This document shows positions 17,907 to 26,518 of a DNA stretch of 64,000 nucleotides, piece after piece. Positions within the stretch are counted from its first letter, which is position 1, and each line of letters starts with the position of its first letter. The position numbers and the translations under genes are program-made. The notes under the pieces are model-generated. The model saw only the letters and a list, made by a program, of their open reading frames with translations, had not been told where the DNA came from and did not search any database. This DNA is from Rathayibacter sp. VKM Ac-2754 (lineage in GTDB: Bacteria > Actinomycetota > Actinomycetes > Actinomycetales > Microbacteriaceae). The stretch spans positions 186,001 through 250,000 of the forward strand of contig NZ_WUCC01000004.1 of NCBI RefSeq assembly GCF_009807095.1, written 5' to 3'.

Positions 17907-17909
17907 CGA

Positions 17910-18530
17910 TCAGCGGTGCTGACCGGGCCGCTGCACGCCGGTCACGGTGATGCTCAGCGAGCCCGTGGTGCCCTGCGCACCGGTCGGCGCCGACTCCGGC
18001 AGCCGCACTGTGAGGCGCAGGTTGTCGGTCGCACCGACCGCCAGGGCGGGGGACGCCGGGAGGTCGATGCGCGCCGTCGCGGGGCGGTCGGCGGCGACGG
18101 TGGTCACCGTTCCGGCGCAGGTCGCTCCGTCGGTCGACCAGGGCTGAGAGCAGCGGTCGATCGCGAGCTGCAGCCCGTCCGACGACGAGGCGCCGACGAC
18201 GGGGGCGGTGGTCTCGAGCTGCAGCGCCGACATCCTGAGGGTGCCGATGTTGGTGAGGTCGAGGAGGCGGACGGCGATCGCGCCGGGCGTGAGCCCCGTC
18301 ACCGGGACGGAGGCGGTCGTGCGGCCCGTGGCGTCGAACTCGGCGATCACGACGCCGCCGCTCACTCCGGCGCCGGCGCTCGCCCGGTCGGTGAAGACGG
18401 CGACCGCGCCTCCCGCCGCCCCGAGGAGCAGCAGGCCCGCGGTGGCCAGGGCGAACGGGGTCCCACCGCGGAGACGGCCGACGACCTCCCTCCGGTGGGA
18501 CCCGCCCGCCCGGTGCGCCCCGCGGCTCAC
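17910..18530 (-). CDS. SipW-dependent secreted protein, TasA/CalY-like
   Basis: The start is GTG at 18530, overlapping the stop of the upstream signal peptidase gene (GTGA). The 206-residue product has a basic N-terminus, a hydrophobic helix (FALATAGLLLLGAAGGAVAV) and then FTDRASAGAGVSGGVVIAEF, which matches the cleavage region of camelysin/TasA-type SipW substrates. The mature part is beta-rich, with two Cys (DRCSQPW, GATCAGT) that could pair. It is probably exported and cut by the adjacent SipW-type peptidase and may form surface fibres. The assembly role is inferred from family and context. Confidence 0.75.
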   Translation of the reverse strand: MSRGAHRAGGSHRREVVGRLRGGTPFALATAGLLLLGAAGGAVAVFTDRASAGAGVSGGVVIAEFDATGRTTASVPVTGLTPGAIAVRLLDLTNIGTLRMSALQLETTAPVVGASSSDGLQLAIDRCSQPWSTDGATCAGTVTTVAADRPATARIDLPASPALAVGATDNLRLTVRLPESAPTGAQGTTGSLSITVTGVQRPGQHR

Positions 18531-19063
18531 GAGCGCACCTCGGCCGGGCGCCGCCAGATCGCGAGCAGCACCCCGCCCACCACGGCCGCGCCTCCGACGG
18601 CGAAGAACGCGAACCGCGCCTCCGGCTGCGCGAGCGCGATGCTCGGCCAACCCAGCAGCGGTACCGAGGTCTGCTCGCGCCAGATGCGCTGATCGGCGAT
18701 GGTCACGATCCACGGGTCGGCGGTCGGATTGTTGTCGCCCTTCGTCGTGAGGGCGAGCTCTCCGGGCTCGCGGCCGCGCAGAGTGGCCGCCTCGTCCTCC
18801 GGGTAGACGAAGGTGATGCGGTGGATGACGCGGCGCTCCGGCACATCCGGATCGGTGAAGACGATGACGTCGCCCGCGCGGATCTCGGTCGGGGCAGCCG
18901 GGAGGGTGATCGCGAGCGAGCCGACGGGCATGTCGGGTGCCATCGAGTTCGAGAGCACGGGCACGAGCCGCACGACGCCGAGTGCCGAGAGCACGAAGAC
19001 GGCGACGCCGACGAGGGCGACGAGACCGACGGCGACGCCGAGGACGGAGCGGAGGAGTCTCAT
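18527..19063 (-). CDS. sipW: Signal peptidase I, SipW (ER/archaeal) type
   Basis: This 178-residue membrane peptidase removes signal peptides of the neighbouring TasA-like proteins. The N-terminal helix (LGVAVGLVALVGVAVFVLSA) is followed by SNSMAPDMPVG with catalytic Ser about 40, ERRVIHRI with His about 81 in place of the bacterial Lys, and TKGDNNPTADPW (the GDNN box). A second helix (FAFFAVGGAAVVGGVLLAI) ends the protein. The His base marks the ER/SipW type. The ATG overlaps the upstream stop (ATGA), and the stop overlaps the downstream GTG, so it is coupled on both sides. Confidence 0.92.
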   Translation of the reverse strand: MRLLRSVLGVAVGLVALVGVAVFVLSALGVVRLVPVLSNSMAPDMPVGSLAITLPAAPTEIRAGDVIVFTDPDVPERRVIHRITFVYPEDEAATLRGREPGELALTTKGDNNPTADPWIVTIADQRIWREQTSVPLLGWPSIALAQPEARFAFFAVGGAAVVGGVLLAIWRRPAEVRS

Positions 19064-19770
19064 GCGCGCTCCTCCTCGTCGCGTCGTCGCCGGGCGGCCC
19101 CGGCGAGCAGGGCGCCCGCGCCGAGCGCGAGCAGTCCGCCGAGGAGCGCCGCGCCGACGTCGCGACCGGTGACGGCGAGGCCGCCGGGGAGCGGGAGGGC
19201 GATCGGCCCGGAGCCGGGGCCGACCGGGATGTCGTCCGCCTCGGTCACGACGACGCGCAGGCCGGCGTCGGTGTCCTCGAGCTCGTTGCCCGCTGTGGAC
19301 GGGAAGGCGACACGCACCCGCACCCCGATCGTGGCGCCGCGGGCGACCGGGCGGGACCCCTCGAGACGGCCGAGGACCGCGGCGGGGCCGGACCCGAGCG
19401 GGACGACCTCGACGGGGCAGACGTAGCGCTCGATGTCGCGGCCGTCGGCGAGGCGGCGGTCGACGACCGTGAAGGCGGAGGGGCAGAGATCGACGACCAG
19501 CTGCAGGCCGTCGCGCGGGTCGGTGGCGAGGTCGTCCGGTCCATCGACCACGAAGGCCACCGAGAGGTCGTGCGGCGAGGTGCCGATGTTGGTCACCTCG
19601 GCCGCCCACTCGGCGGTGTCGCCGGGAGCGAGGCCCGACAGCGCGGAGGGGGCGCTGAGCTCCCGCACGTCGATGACGCTCTGCGGAGCGGCGCTCGCCG
19701 ACGGCGCGAGGAGGACGGGCGCGAGGAGGGCCGCCGCGAGGGCGGCGCCGATCGCGCGAACGTGGTGCAT
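19060..19770 (-). CDS. Surface protein with LAVTG sortase (class E-type) anchor
   Basis: The 236-residue product has a Sec signal peptide (AALAAALLAPVLLAPSASAA), a beta-rich body (TAEWAAEVTNIGTSPHDLSV) and a C-terminal sorting signal: LAVTG at about 198-202, a hydrophobic helix, then RRRRDEEER. LAXTG is recognised by class E sortases of high-GC Gram-positives, so the protein is probably linked to peptidoglycan. No sortase gene is in this window. It lies in one coupled run with the signal peptidase and two TasA-like genes, so it may be a wall anchor for a fibre built from those (inference). Confidence 0.82.
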   Translation of the reverse strand: MHHVRAIGAALAAALLAPVLLAPSASAAPQSVIDVRELSAPSALSGLAPGDTAEWAAEVTNIGTSPHDLSVAFVVDGPDDLATDPRDGLQLVVDLCPSAFTVVDRRLADGRDIERYVCPVEVVPLGSGPAAVLGRLEGSRPVARGATIGVRVRVAFPSTAGNELEDTDAGLRVVVTEADDIPVGPGSGPIALPLPGGLAVTGRDVGAALLGGLLALGAGALLAGAARRRRDEEERA

Positions 19771-19816
19771 GGGGCTCCGGGGGAAGAAGGGGTCCCCGCT
19801 CGGGGCGGGGGAGGGA

Positions 19817-19848
19817 CCCGCTCCGCCCGAGGTGCCGGGCGGAGCGGG
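19817..19848 (-). terminator. 13-base-pair hairpin between TasA-like and LAVTG genes
   Basis: CCCGCTCCGCCCG (19817-19829) pairs perfectly with 19836-19848 around a 6-base loop. On the minus strand it follows the TasA-like stop codon by a few bases and precedes the LAVTG gene. It could end or attenuate transcription, giving more of the upstream fibre-like protein than of the anchor and peptidase. No T-run follows. Confidence 0.6.
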
Positions 19849-19854
19849 AGCGGG

Positions 19855-20574
19855 CTACTTCTGGATGCCCGCGCGCTGGATGGCGGCCGCCGTGAAGGTG
19901 ATCTGCGCGGTGGCGTTCTCGTAGTCGTTGTCGGCCGCGGTCGGCAGGACGAGCTCGATCAGCGTGTAGAGCGACACGTCACCGGCGTCCGACGGGAAGG
20001 TGCCGGTCGTGGTGGGGGTGATGCCGAAGTTCGCCGGGGTGAAGTTCGCCGCGTTGGCGACTCCGCCGATGGTCGACAGCTTGCCCGAGCCGGTGGGGGT
20101 GCTGGTTCCGGCGCAGGTGTAGGGGCCGTTCGTCGCGGGGGCGGTGGCCGCCGTGGTCCACGGGACGGTGCAGGTGAGGAGGCGGTAGTTGAGTCCGTCG
20201 GTGCCCGTGACGAGCGACTCGCCGGGGCCGGTGAGCGCAGGGTCGTCGGTGCCCGCGGTCTCGGAGGTGACGTCCTGGTAGAAGCGCACCGTCGAGACGA
20301 GGTCGCCGTCGTTGGTCGCGTTGGGCAGCACGAGAGTCAGCGGGCGCTGGATCGTGTCGCCGGGCGCGATGTCTTGGACGGTGAAGCCTCCGGTCACGTT
20401 GATGTCGGTCTGGCCGGCGTCGACGTTGCCGACCGCGGTTCCGGAGTCGGTGAAGACGGCGAACGCGCCGGCGCCGGCGAGGGCGCCCGCCGCCAGGAGG
20501 ACACCGCCGGTGAGGGCGATCTTCTTCCACGGGGCGCGGCGCTTCGGGCTGGATTCGGGTGCTGTGATGGTCAT
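19855..20574 (-). CDS. SipW-dependent secreted protein, TasA/CalY-like
   Basis: The 239-residue product starts MTITAPESSPKRRAPWKKIA, then has a hydrophobic segment (LTGGVLLAAGALAGAGAFAV) leading into FTDSGTAVGNVDAGQTDINV, the typical junction of TasA/camelysin family proteins cut by SipW peptidases. The mature part is rich in Thr, Ala and beta-strand-like runs and contains two Cys (LLTCTVPW, PYTCAGTS) in the same pattern as the shorter paralogue at 17910-18530. It is a candidate major surface-fibre subunit. GAGAGGACC lies just before the ATG. Confidence 0.82.
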   Translation of the reverse strand: MTITAPESSPKRRAPWKKIALTGGVLLAAGALAGAGAFAVFTDSGTAVGNVDAGQTDINVTGGFTVQDIAPGDTIQRPLTLVLPNATNDGDLVSTVRFYQDVTSETAGTDDPALTGPGESLVTGTDGLNYRLLTCTVPWTTAATAPATNGPYTCAGTSTPTGSGKLSTIGGVANAANFTPANFGITPTTTGTFPSDAGDVSLYTLIELVLPTAADNDYENATAQITFTAAAIQRAGIQK

Positions 20575-20662
20575 GAGACCGGTCCTCTCTGGTGGGTGCC
20601 CGGGTCGGGCGTGGTCTTCCCGGCACGGAGGTGTGCGGGTCGAGTCGTGGGCGGGAGCCGCA

Positions 20663-23600
20663 TCAGCAGCCCCTCGCGGTGGTGACGGCCGGCTGGGCGA
20701 CCGCGGTCGAGGCGGCCGAGGCGACTCCGAGCCAGCGCTGCAGGTCGGGTCGCACCCGCCACTGGTAGCTGCGGCCCTCGCCGAGTCGTTCGTCGGTGAA
20801 GCTCGTGGCCGCGGCGGCGGGAGTCGCCACCACGGTCCACGCGCCGGGGGTCGCGCCGGCGAGGCGGCGCTCGAGCGTCCAGCCCGTGGCGCCGGGCGCG
20901 GCGGCCCAGCTCACGAGAGTGCTCGGGCGGTTCGCCGTGCAGCTCGCGACCGGAGTCGCGACGACGGAGGAGCGGGTCCAGGTGCCGAGGCCGATCGAGC
21001 CGCCGGTCGTGTCGGTGCCGGTGAAGCCGCGGCGGGTGAGCGGAGCGGGGTCGACGAACACCGTGATCGTGCTGCTCGCCGTGAGCGCGCCGTCGGACAC
21101 CGTGTACGCGATCGGGAACGAGCCGGTCGCCGCCCCGGGCGTGTAGGTGCAGGTCGCTCCGGCGCAGCCGAACGTGCCGCTGCCGACGGAGCCGACGGAG
21201 GAGAGGGTCAGCGTGGTGCCCGCGTCCTCGTCGGTGTCGTTGGCGAGCGGCGAGACGGTGACGGAGGCGCCTCCCGCGGTGGCGACCGCGCGGTCGGGTC
21301 GGGCGACGGGCGCCTTGTTGAGGGCGGTCACCGTGACGGTGACGCGCACGTTCCAGGTGCCGTAGGTGCCCGAGAGCGCGTAGTCGAAGACGTCGGTGCC
21401 GACGTAGGCCGCGATGGGCCGGTAGGTGCACTGGCCCCGGGTCGCGCCGCTGTCGACGCAGGTGACCGACCCCATGATCGGGGCGGCCGGCGCGGGCGAC
21501 GCGGCGCTTCCGATGACCTTGGGCGTCGCCGAGAGCTGCGCCCGCGAGAACGTCGCGCCGGTGGCAGCCGCGCCGTCGTTGGCGAGCACGTCGATGACGA
21601 CCGAGCCGCCCTGCACCACCGTGGCCGAGTCGACCTGCGGGTCGGGGATCGCGGCGACGGTGACGGAGGCGGTGCGCGTGATCACGGCTCCCGTCGGCGG
21701 TGTCGCGGTGGCGGTCGCGGTGTTCGCGATCGAGCCGGCCGTCACATCGGCGGCGGTCGTCGTGTAGGTGGCGGTCGCGGTGACGACCTGGCCGGGGGTG
21801 AGCCGGCCGGCCGTGCCCGGCCAGGTGAAGGCGAGGGCCGAGAGCCCGGTCTTGGGGTCGGTGATGCCGACGCCCGTCAGGGTCGTGTTGCCCGTGTTCG
21901 TCGCGCGGAACGTGTACGTGATCACGGTGCCGGCGGTGCTGATGAAGGCCGGGTTCGCCGTCTTGGTGAAGGCGAGGTCGGCCGCGCGGGTGAGAGTGGT
22001 GGTGCGGGTGGCGGTGGCCGTGACGTTCGCCCCGGTGGGCGGCTTGCCCGTCACCGTCGCCGTGTTGACGACCGAGCCCGCGTCGACATCCGCCTGGGTG
22101 AGCGTGTAGGTCGCGGAGGCGGAGACCGACTGTCCGATGCCGAGCTCGCCGGTCGCGCCGGGCCAGGCGCCGTAGACGACCGTGACCTTCGGGTCGGTGA
22201 TCGCGACTCCGGTGAGCGGCACGTTGCCCGAGTTGGTCGCCGTGAACGTGTAGGCGATGGTCGAGCCGACCGTGGAGCCCGCGAGGGTGCCGTTCTTCGT
22301 GAGGCTGATCGCGGGGGCGTAGCGGATGGGCGTGTTGACGGTCGAGGAGGCGCTGACCGTCGTCGGGGTGGCCGCGAGCGTGCGACCGCTGACCGTCGCC
22401 GTGTTGGTGAAGGAGGCTCCGGTGTTGATGTCGGCCTGCGTCACTGTGTACGGCGCGGAGGTGAAGGTCGCCGTCGTCTGCGGGGCCAAGGTCGTGCTCA
22501 GCGGCGTGATGCCGGCGACCTTCGGGTCGGAGACGGCGACGTTCTGGAGGGTGACGTTGCCGGTGTTGCGGGCGGCGAAGCTGTAGGTGATGGTCTCGCT
22601 CGCGTCGGCGAGCGTGTTGGCGTTGGTGTCGGCGAGCGCGCCGGTCTTGGTGAGCGAGATCGCCGGGGCGGGGGTGGTGATGGGGGCGGTGACGGTGGCG
22701 GTCTTGCTGGTGACGCCGACCGTGGCCTGACCGGGAGTGGTCTTGGTCGCGGAGGCTGTCGCCGTGTTGACGAGGTTGCCCGCGACCGCCTCCGCGGCGG
22801 TGACGGTGTGCGTGCCCGTACAGGTGACCGTGGCGAGCGGAGCGAGTGTCGTCGTCGGACAGGTCACCGTCGGGACCTTCGGGTCCGAGACCGCGACTCC
22901 GCTGAGCGTGCCGTTGACAGAGCCGTTGGTCACGACGAACTGGTAGGGGATGACCGAGCCCTCGGAGTAGGTCGCGGGCTGCGTCGTGGTGCGGTCGATC
23001 TGCTTCACGAGGGTGATGTCGTCGAGGTTGTTGATGGAGGAGACCGAGACGTTGCGGATCAGGTGCGTATCGCTCGAGCCGCCGGTGGAGGCGGTGAAGC
23101 CGAGCTTGAAGGTGGGCGGCGCGTTCGTCGCCATCGTGAACTGCATCACCTGGGTCAGGCTGGAGGCGGGCAGGCCCGCCGAGCTGCCGTAGTACACGGT
23201 CACGACGGGCTTGGCGTCGGGCGAGACGGTCACGCGGATGGTACGGCCGACGTCCGTGCCCGGCGTGCCTGTGTTGGCGAGGTTGAGGGTAGGGCGGAGG
23301 GAGATCGCGTTGCTGCGGGCGATGTAGCAGTAGTTGGCCGTGCCCTGCCCGGGGCCGCGAGCGACGATGCGGTTCTGCACCCGGGCGCCCGCTGCGGCGT
23401 TGGTAGGACAGCCGGCTCCCAGCCCACCGTCGTCGAACGAGAAGTTGCCGTACACGTCGAGGCCGATGCCGAGGTAGCCGCCGTTGACGCCGGGGACGGC
23501 TGTCGACTGCCCGTAGCCGAGCGACCCTCCCGGGGCACCCGCCGCGGTGAGGCTGCGCGACCCGTCGGATAGGAAGAAGCCGATGCCGTCAGCTCCCTGC

Positions 23601-24046
23601 AGCCCGAGGAGCGCCTGGTACTGGTACTGGTCGAACTGCACGTCGAGCCCACCGGTCGCGGGGATCGGCCGGTTGAAGACGGCGCCGCCCTTCGCGTTGT
23701 TGCGGGTGTCGGTCAGCTGGAGGAACCCTGTCGCGAAGTCGGCGCGAGGAGCCTGCTCGCGGTTGGCGCAGACTCCGAGGTTCGAGGCCCCGGTCGGCGG
23801 AGCCGCGGTGGCACGGGTGATGCAGGCACTGTCGAGCGCCTGCCAGGCCGGGTCCGGCACGCTCGTGCCGCCGAAGCTCTCCTGGAGGAGCACCGTCGCG
23901 GCCTCGGCCTTCGTCGCCGGCAGTACGACCAGCACCGCCGCGAGCAGCGCGAGCACGAGGGTCAGCGCGATCGACCGGCGATCGGCTGGGCGGGTCCGTC
24001 CTCGCGGAGTCTGCCGGTGGCGCCCGAGCGCGCGCACTTCCGACAT
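20663..24046 (-). CDS. Large secreted adhesin: lectin-like head plus DUF11-type repeats
   Basis: The 1127-residue product has a long Sec signal (SIALTLVLALLAAVLVVLPA, then TKAEA). Residues about 50-300 resemble an L-type lectin domain (GGLDVQFDQYQYQ, DGIGFFLSDGS, GGYLGIGLDVYGNF). Next come four or five DUF11/DUF7507 repeats (ISLTKTGALADTN, VTYSF-like strands, VAVSDPKV), then cadherin-like/VCBS modules (KAPVARPDRAVATAGGASV) and a fibronectin-like end. There is no wall-sorting motif; the C-terminus is Cys (TTARGC). It probably binds sugars on a host or neighbour surface. It heads the minus-strand cluster of TasA-like and SipW genes. Confidence 0.85.
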   Translation of the reverse strand: MSEVRALGRHRQTPRGRTRPADRRSIALTLVLALLAAVLVVLPATKAEAATVLLQESFGGTSVPDPAWQALDSACITRATAAPPTGASNLGVCANREQAPRADFATGFLQLTDTRNNAKGGAVFNRPIPATGGLDVQFDQYQYQALLGLQGADGIGFFLSDGSRSLTAAGAPGGSLGYGQSTAVPGVNGGYLGIGLDVYGNFSFDDGGLGAGCPTNAAAGARVQNRIVARGPGQGTANYCYIARSNAISLRPTLNLANTGTPGTDVGRTIRVTVSPDAKPVVTVYYGSSAGLPASSLTQVMQFTMATNAPPTFKLGFTASTGGSSDTHLIRNVSVSSINNLDDITLVKQIDRTTTQPATYSEGSVIPYQFVVTNGSVNGTLSGVAVSDPKVPTVTCPTTTLAPLATVTCTGTHTVTAAEAVAGNLVNTATASATKTTPGQATVGVTSKTATVTAPITTPAPAISLTKTGALADTNANTLADASETITYSFAARNTGNVTLQNVAVSDPKVAGITPLSTTLAPQTTATFTSAPYTVTQADINTGASFTNTATVSGRTLAATPTTVSASSTVNTPIRYAPAISLTKNGTLAGSTVGSTIAYTFTATNSGNVPLTGVAITDPKVTVVYGAWPGATGELGIGQSVSASATYTLTQADVDAGSVVNTATVTGKPPTGANVTATATRTTTLTRAADLAFTKTANPAFISTAGTVITYTFRATNTGNTTLTGVGITDPKTGLSALAFTWPGTAGRLTPGQVVTATATYTTTAADVTAGSIANTATATATPPTGAVITRTASVTVAAIPDPQVDSATVVQGGSVVIDVLANDGAAATGATFSRAQLSATPKVIGSAASPAPAAPIMGSVTCVDSGATRGQCTYRPIAAYVGTDVFDYALSGTYGTWNVRVTVTVTALNKAPVARPDRAVATAGGASVTVSPLANDTDEDAGTTLTLSSVGSVGSGTFGCAGATCTYTPGAATGSFPIAYTVSDGALTASSTITVFVDPAPLTRRGFTGTDTTGGSIGLGTWTRSSVVATPVASCTANRPSTLVSWAAAPGATGWTLERRLAGATPGAWTVVATPAAAATSFTDERLGEGRSYQWRVRPDLQRWLGVASAASTAVAQPAVTTARGC

Positions 24047-24114
24047 GTCTCGCTCCCCCAGATCCCGCTGGGCCGGATGGTCCCGGTCGAGCAGGCATCA
24101 AGATACGTCCGGCC

Positions 24115-24133
24115 GGGGGACAAAAAGTCCCCC
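24115..24133. promoter_or_regulatory. Palindrome upstream of the lectin-like adhesin gene
   Basis: GGGGGAC (24115-24121) and GTCCCCC (24127-24133) flank AAAAA, 69 bases upstream of the adhesin ATG. On the minus strand a TATCTT -10-like hexamer follows a few bases later (near 24102-24107), so the palindrome would overlap the -35 region. It is a candidate operator. The gap 24134-24520 holds no gene that I can support. Confidence 0.45.
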
Positions 24134-24520
24134 TAACTAGGCACACGGAGGACCAATCCGATGTCCGCCTTTCGGGGGGTGCCCAGGAGGGGGTCGGGGC
24201 GTGCCCATGCGAGGCTCACAGAGTTTTCAGACTCGGCGTTCGGGTGGGGAGGCTTCCGCCTCGCCGCTGCGGTGCCGGTGCCCTAGGGATCCGCGTCTTT
24301 CCGCGGGAGGAGACCCTCGGCAGCGCGTGAACGGCGGTGATTCGATGCCGCCCTCGCTCCGCGGCCATCGGCGCCGAAGCGTCAGAGGCAAGCGTTCTCC
24401 CGCCCGCGGCGCTGGCGCGGAATGCCGCCGAGATGACGCAGGTGCACCCAGGATGGCGGCGGTCCTCGAGCCTCGGGGGCGCCTCCACGGGCCCGGCGGC
24501 TGTCGTGGCAGCATGCCGGG

Positions 24521-24771
24521 ATGAAGCTCCTGATCCTCGGCGGCACGGCATGGCTCGGTCGACGGCTCGCGACGGAGGCGCTCGAGCGCGGCCACGACCT
24601 CACGACGACGGAGTCGCCGATGTCGCGCAAGGGCAGGCCGCGCTTGAGGGGTTCGGAACGTCGCAGGCTCTCATCGTGCGGGCCGGGCTGCTCGCCGCGT
24701 CCCGGGGTCCGACCGGGCGCGGCTCCACTTGTCGTGGCGCTTCGCGAATCCCGCAGCCGCATCCGCTCGAT
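24521..24771 (+). pseudogene. Decayed, internally deleted copy of the NAD-dependent epimerase gene
   Basis: Bases 24489-24601 repeat 25337-25449 almost exactly (offset 848), covering the upstream leader, the ATG and the first 27 codons (MKLLILGGTAWLGR). Homology then jumps: 24616-24765 matches about 25755-25895 of the intact gene, encoding AALEGFGTSQALIVRAGLL in a different frame. So about 290 bases are missing and the frame is broken. This is a remnant of a tandem duplication. Confidence 0.75.
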
Positions 24772-24786
24772 GCTGTCTGTTGGGCC

Positions 24787-25011
24787 CTAGTCGTGGGCGC
24801 TCGGTCCTCGCAGAAGCCAGACGGCACCCCAGACATGCAGGGCGAGCGACATGATGGCGAGACCGATGAATCCGGCGAAGAGGAAAGTCGGGTCGGTATC
24901 TGCTGATGCAGGATTGGCCAGTGTCCATGCCACTTCTGGTAGAGCGTAAGCGGCCATCATGGACAGCCCGAAGGTCAGTACTAGTGGCAGGACTACGGCG
25001 ATTCTTCTCAT
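24787..25011 (-). CDS. Small membrane protein with two helices (74 aa)
   Basis: The 74-residue product has two hydrophobic segments, IAVVLPLVLTFGLSMMAAYA and FAGFIGLAIMSLALHVWGAV, separated by a short loop (NPASADTDPT), and a short charged tail. The ATG at 25011 follows AAGGGAG. It lies between the decayed and the intact epimerase copies, in somewhat lower-GC DNA. I do not recognise the family. Confidence 0.6.
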   Translation of the reverse strand: MRRIAVVLPLVLTFGLSMMAAYALPEVAWTLANPASADTDPTFLFAGFIGLAIMSLALHVWGAVWLLRGPSAHD

Positions 25012-25368
25012 CGAGAGGCTCCCTTTCTCGAGGTGCAGGACCAGGTGATCTCCTGTGTCGACCGCTGGCGGGAGGCACGGTAACAGTATGTGAAGAAAGC
25101 TCGCATGAGGACAGTTTCAGAACGGGGGGTAGGCGTGGATGTGGACCGCACTGGCGCAGCCGTGGCGGTAACTGCGAAGGTGCACCGTCTCCGCCGTCGC
25201 GTCCGTCGGGATCCAGGCCGACCGACCCGATAGCGCTCACGAAAGTCCAGTGCGGCAGCGGGACGACTCACGTGCAATGGGTGCTGCCAGATGCAGCGGT
25301 AGGCCGCCAGGACTCGAGCCGCCCAATCGCCGTCGCGGGCCCGGCGGCTGTCGTGGCAGCATGCCGGG

Positions 25369-26337
25369 ATGAAGCTCCTGATCCTCGGCGGCACGGCATG
25401 GCTCGGTCGACAGCTCGCGACGGAGGCGCTCGAGCGCGGCCACGACGTCACTTGCGTCGCTCGCGGCACGGACGTTCCCCTCGGTGCCCGGCTGGTGCGC
25501 GCCGACCGCGACAGCGACGACGCGCTGGCCGGCGTCGCCGCCGAGCGCTGGGACGCCGTACTCGACGTCGCCCGGCAGCCCGGCCACGTGCGGCGGGCGG
25601 TGCGCGACCTCGCGCCGGTCGCCGAGCGATACCTCTTCGTCTCGACCGGCAACGTCTACGCGTCCCAGGCCTTCGTCGGGGCGGATGAGGACGCTGAGCT
25701 GTTGTCGGCGCTCGCCGCCGACTCCTACGTCGATGCCGATGACTACGGATCCGCGAAGGTCGCGTGCGAGCAGGCCGTGCTCGAGGGCTTCGGGGAGTCG
25801 CGGTCGCTGATCGCGCGGGCCGGGTTGCTCGGCGGGCCGGGGGATCCGACGGGGCGCAGCACGTACTGGCCGTGGCGGTTCGCGCACCCGGCGGTGGAGG
25901 GGGCGGTGCTGGTGCCGGATGCGCCGGAGCTGCCGGCCGCGGTGCTGGATGTGCGGGACCTCGCGGCGTGGCTGGTGCGGTGCGCCGCTCTCGGTACCGC
26001 GGGCGTCTTCAACGCGGCCGGAGTAGCGGTTCCGCTGCCCGCGTTCCTCGCAGCGGCCGCTGCCGGCTCCTCAGCGGAGCCGGTGCGCGCTCCCGAGCAG
26101 TGGCTGAAGGATCACGGCGTGAACGAGTGGGCGGGGCCGCGCTCGCTGCCGCTCTGGCTGGCGGATCGGTCCTGGTACGGGATGAACGCGCGATCGACGG
26201 CGCGTGCGGAGGCGGCGGGGCTGGTGCGGCGGCCGTTGGAGGAGACGCTGCGGGACGGGGCGGCGGCGGGGTTCGTGGGTGGGGTGGGGCTCCCCGATAC
26301 CGACGAGCGCGAATTGATCGGGTCGCTTCGCCCCTAG
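25369..26337 (+). CDS. NAD-dependent epimerase/dehydratase (extended SDR-like)
   Basis: The 322-residue protein starts with the nucleotide-binding motif GGTAWLGRQLA (a GGTxFLG variant), followed by YLFVSTGNVYAS, the SDR strand before the active site, and DDYGSAKVACEQ with the YxxxK catalytic pair. Next come ARAGLLGGPGDPTGR and a conserved region DVRDLAAWLVRCA. It resembles the mRNA-binding/epimerase-like reductases common in actinobacteria. It is probably a sugar-nucleotide or small-molecule oxidoreductase; the substrate is unknown. A truncated duplicate lies 848 bases upstream. Confidence 0.85.
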   Translation: MKLLILGGTAWLGRQLATEALERGHDVTCVARGTDVPLGARLVRADRDSDDALAGVAAERWDAVLDVARQPGHVRRAVRDLAPVAERYLFVSTGNVYASQAFVGADEDAELLSALAADSYVDADDYGSAKVACEQAVLEGFGESRSLIARAGLLGGPGDPTGRSTYWPWRFAHPAVEGAVLVPDAPELPAAVLDVRDLAAWLVRCAALGTAGVFNAAGVAVPLPAFLAAAAAGSSAEPVRAPEQWLKDHGVNEWAGPRSLPLWLADRSWYGMNARSTARAEAAGLVRRPLEETLRDGAAAGFVGGVGLPDTDERELIGSLRP

Positions 26338-26465
26338 TGTCTGGCGACGAATGCCACGCCCTCGTTGTAAGGGGTAGGGGCTGCCGCCAGCTGGAAATCT
26401 GGCCGAGAGATCACGCGCGCAGGCAGCAAAGGGCCTGCGCGACTCGAGACGCGCTTGCAAGCATG

Positions 26466-26508
26466 TTGGTCGAGTAGCCGCCGAAGGCGGCGTATCGAGA
26501 CCCACCTC
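26466..26508. repeat. Single copy of the GTCGAGTAGCC repeat
   Basis: One half-unit (TTGGTCGAGTAGCCGCCGAA then GGCGGCGTATCGAGACCCACC) lies after the epimerase gene and immediately before the decayed minus-strand gene. It marks the left edge of the lower-GC stretch. The rest of 26338-26518 shows nothing else. Confidence 0.7.
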
Positions 26509-26518
26509 CCTTGGAATG

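Noticed and set aside
20312-23572. Plus-strand open frame of over 1000 codons opposite the adhesin
   Set aside because: Low-complexity Gly/Arg/Asp composition opposite well-formed DUF11 repeats; not a gene.
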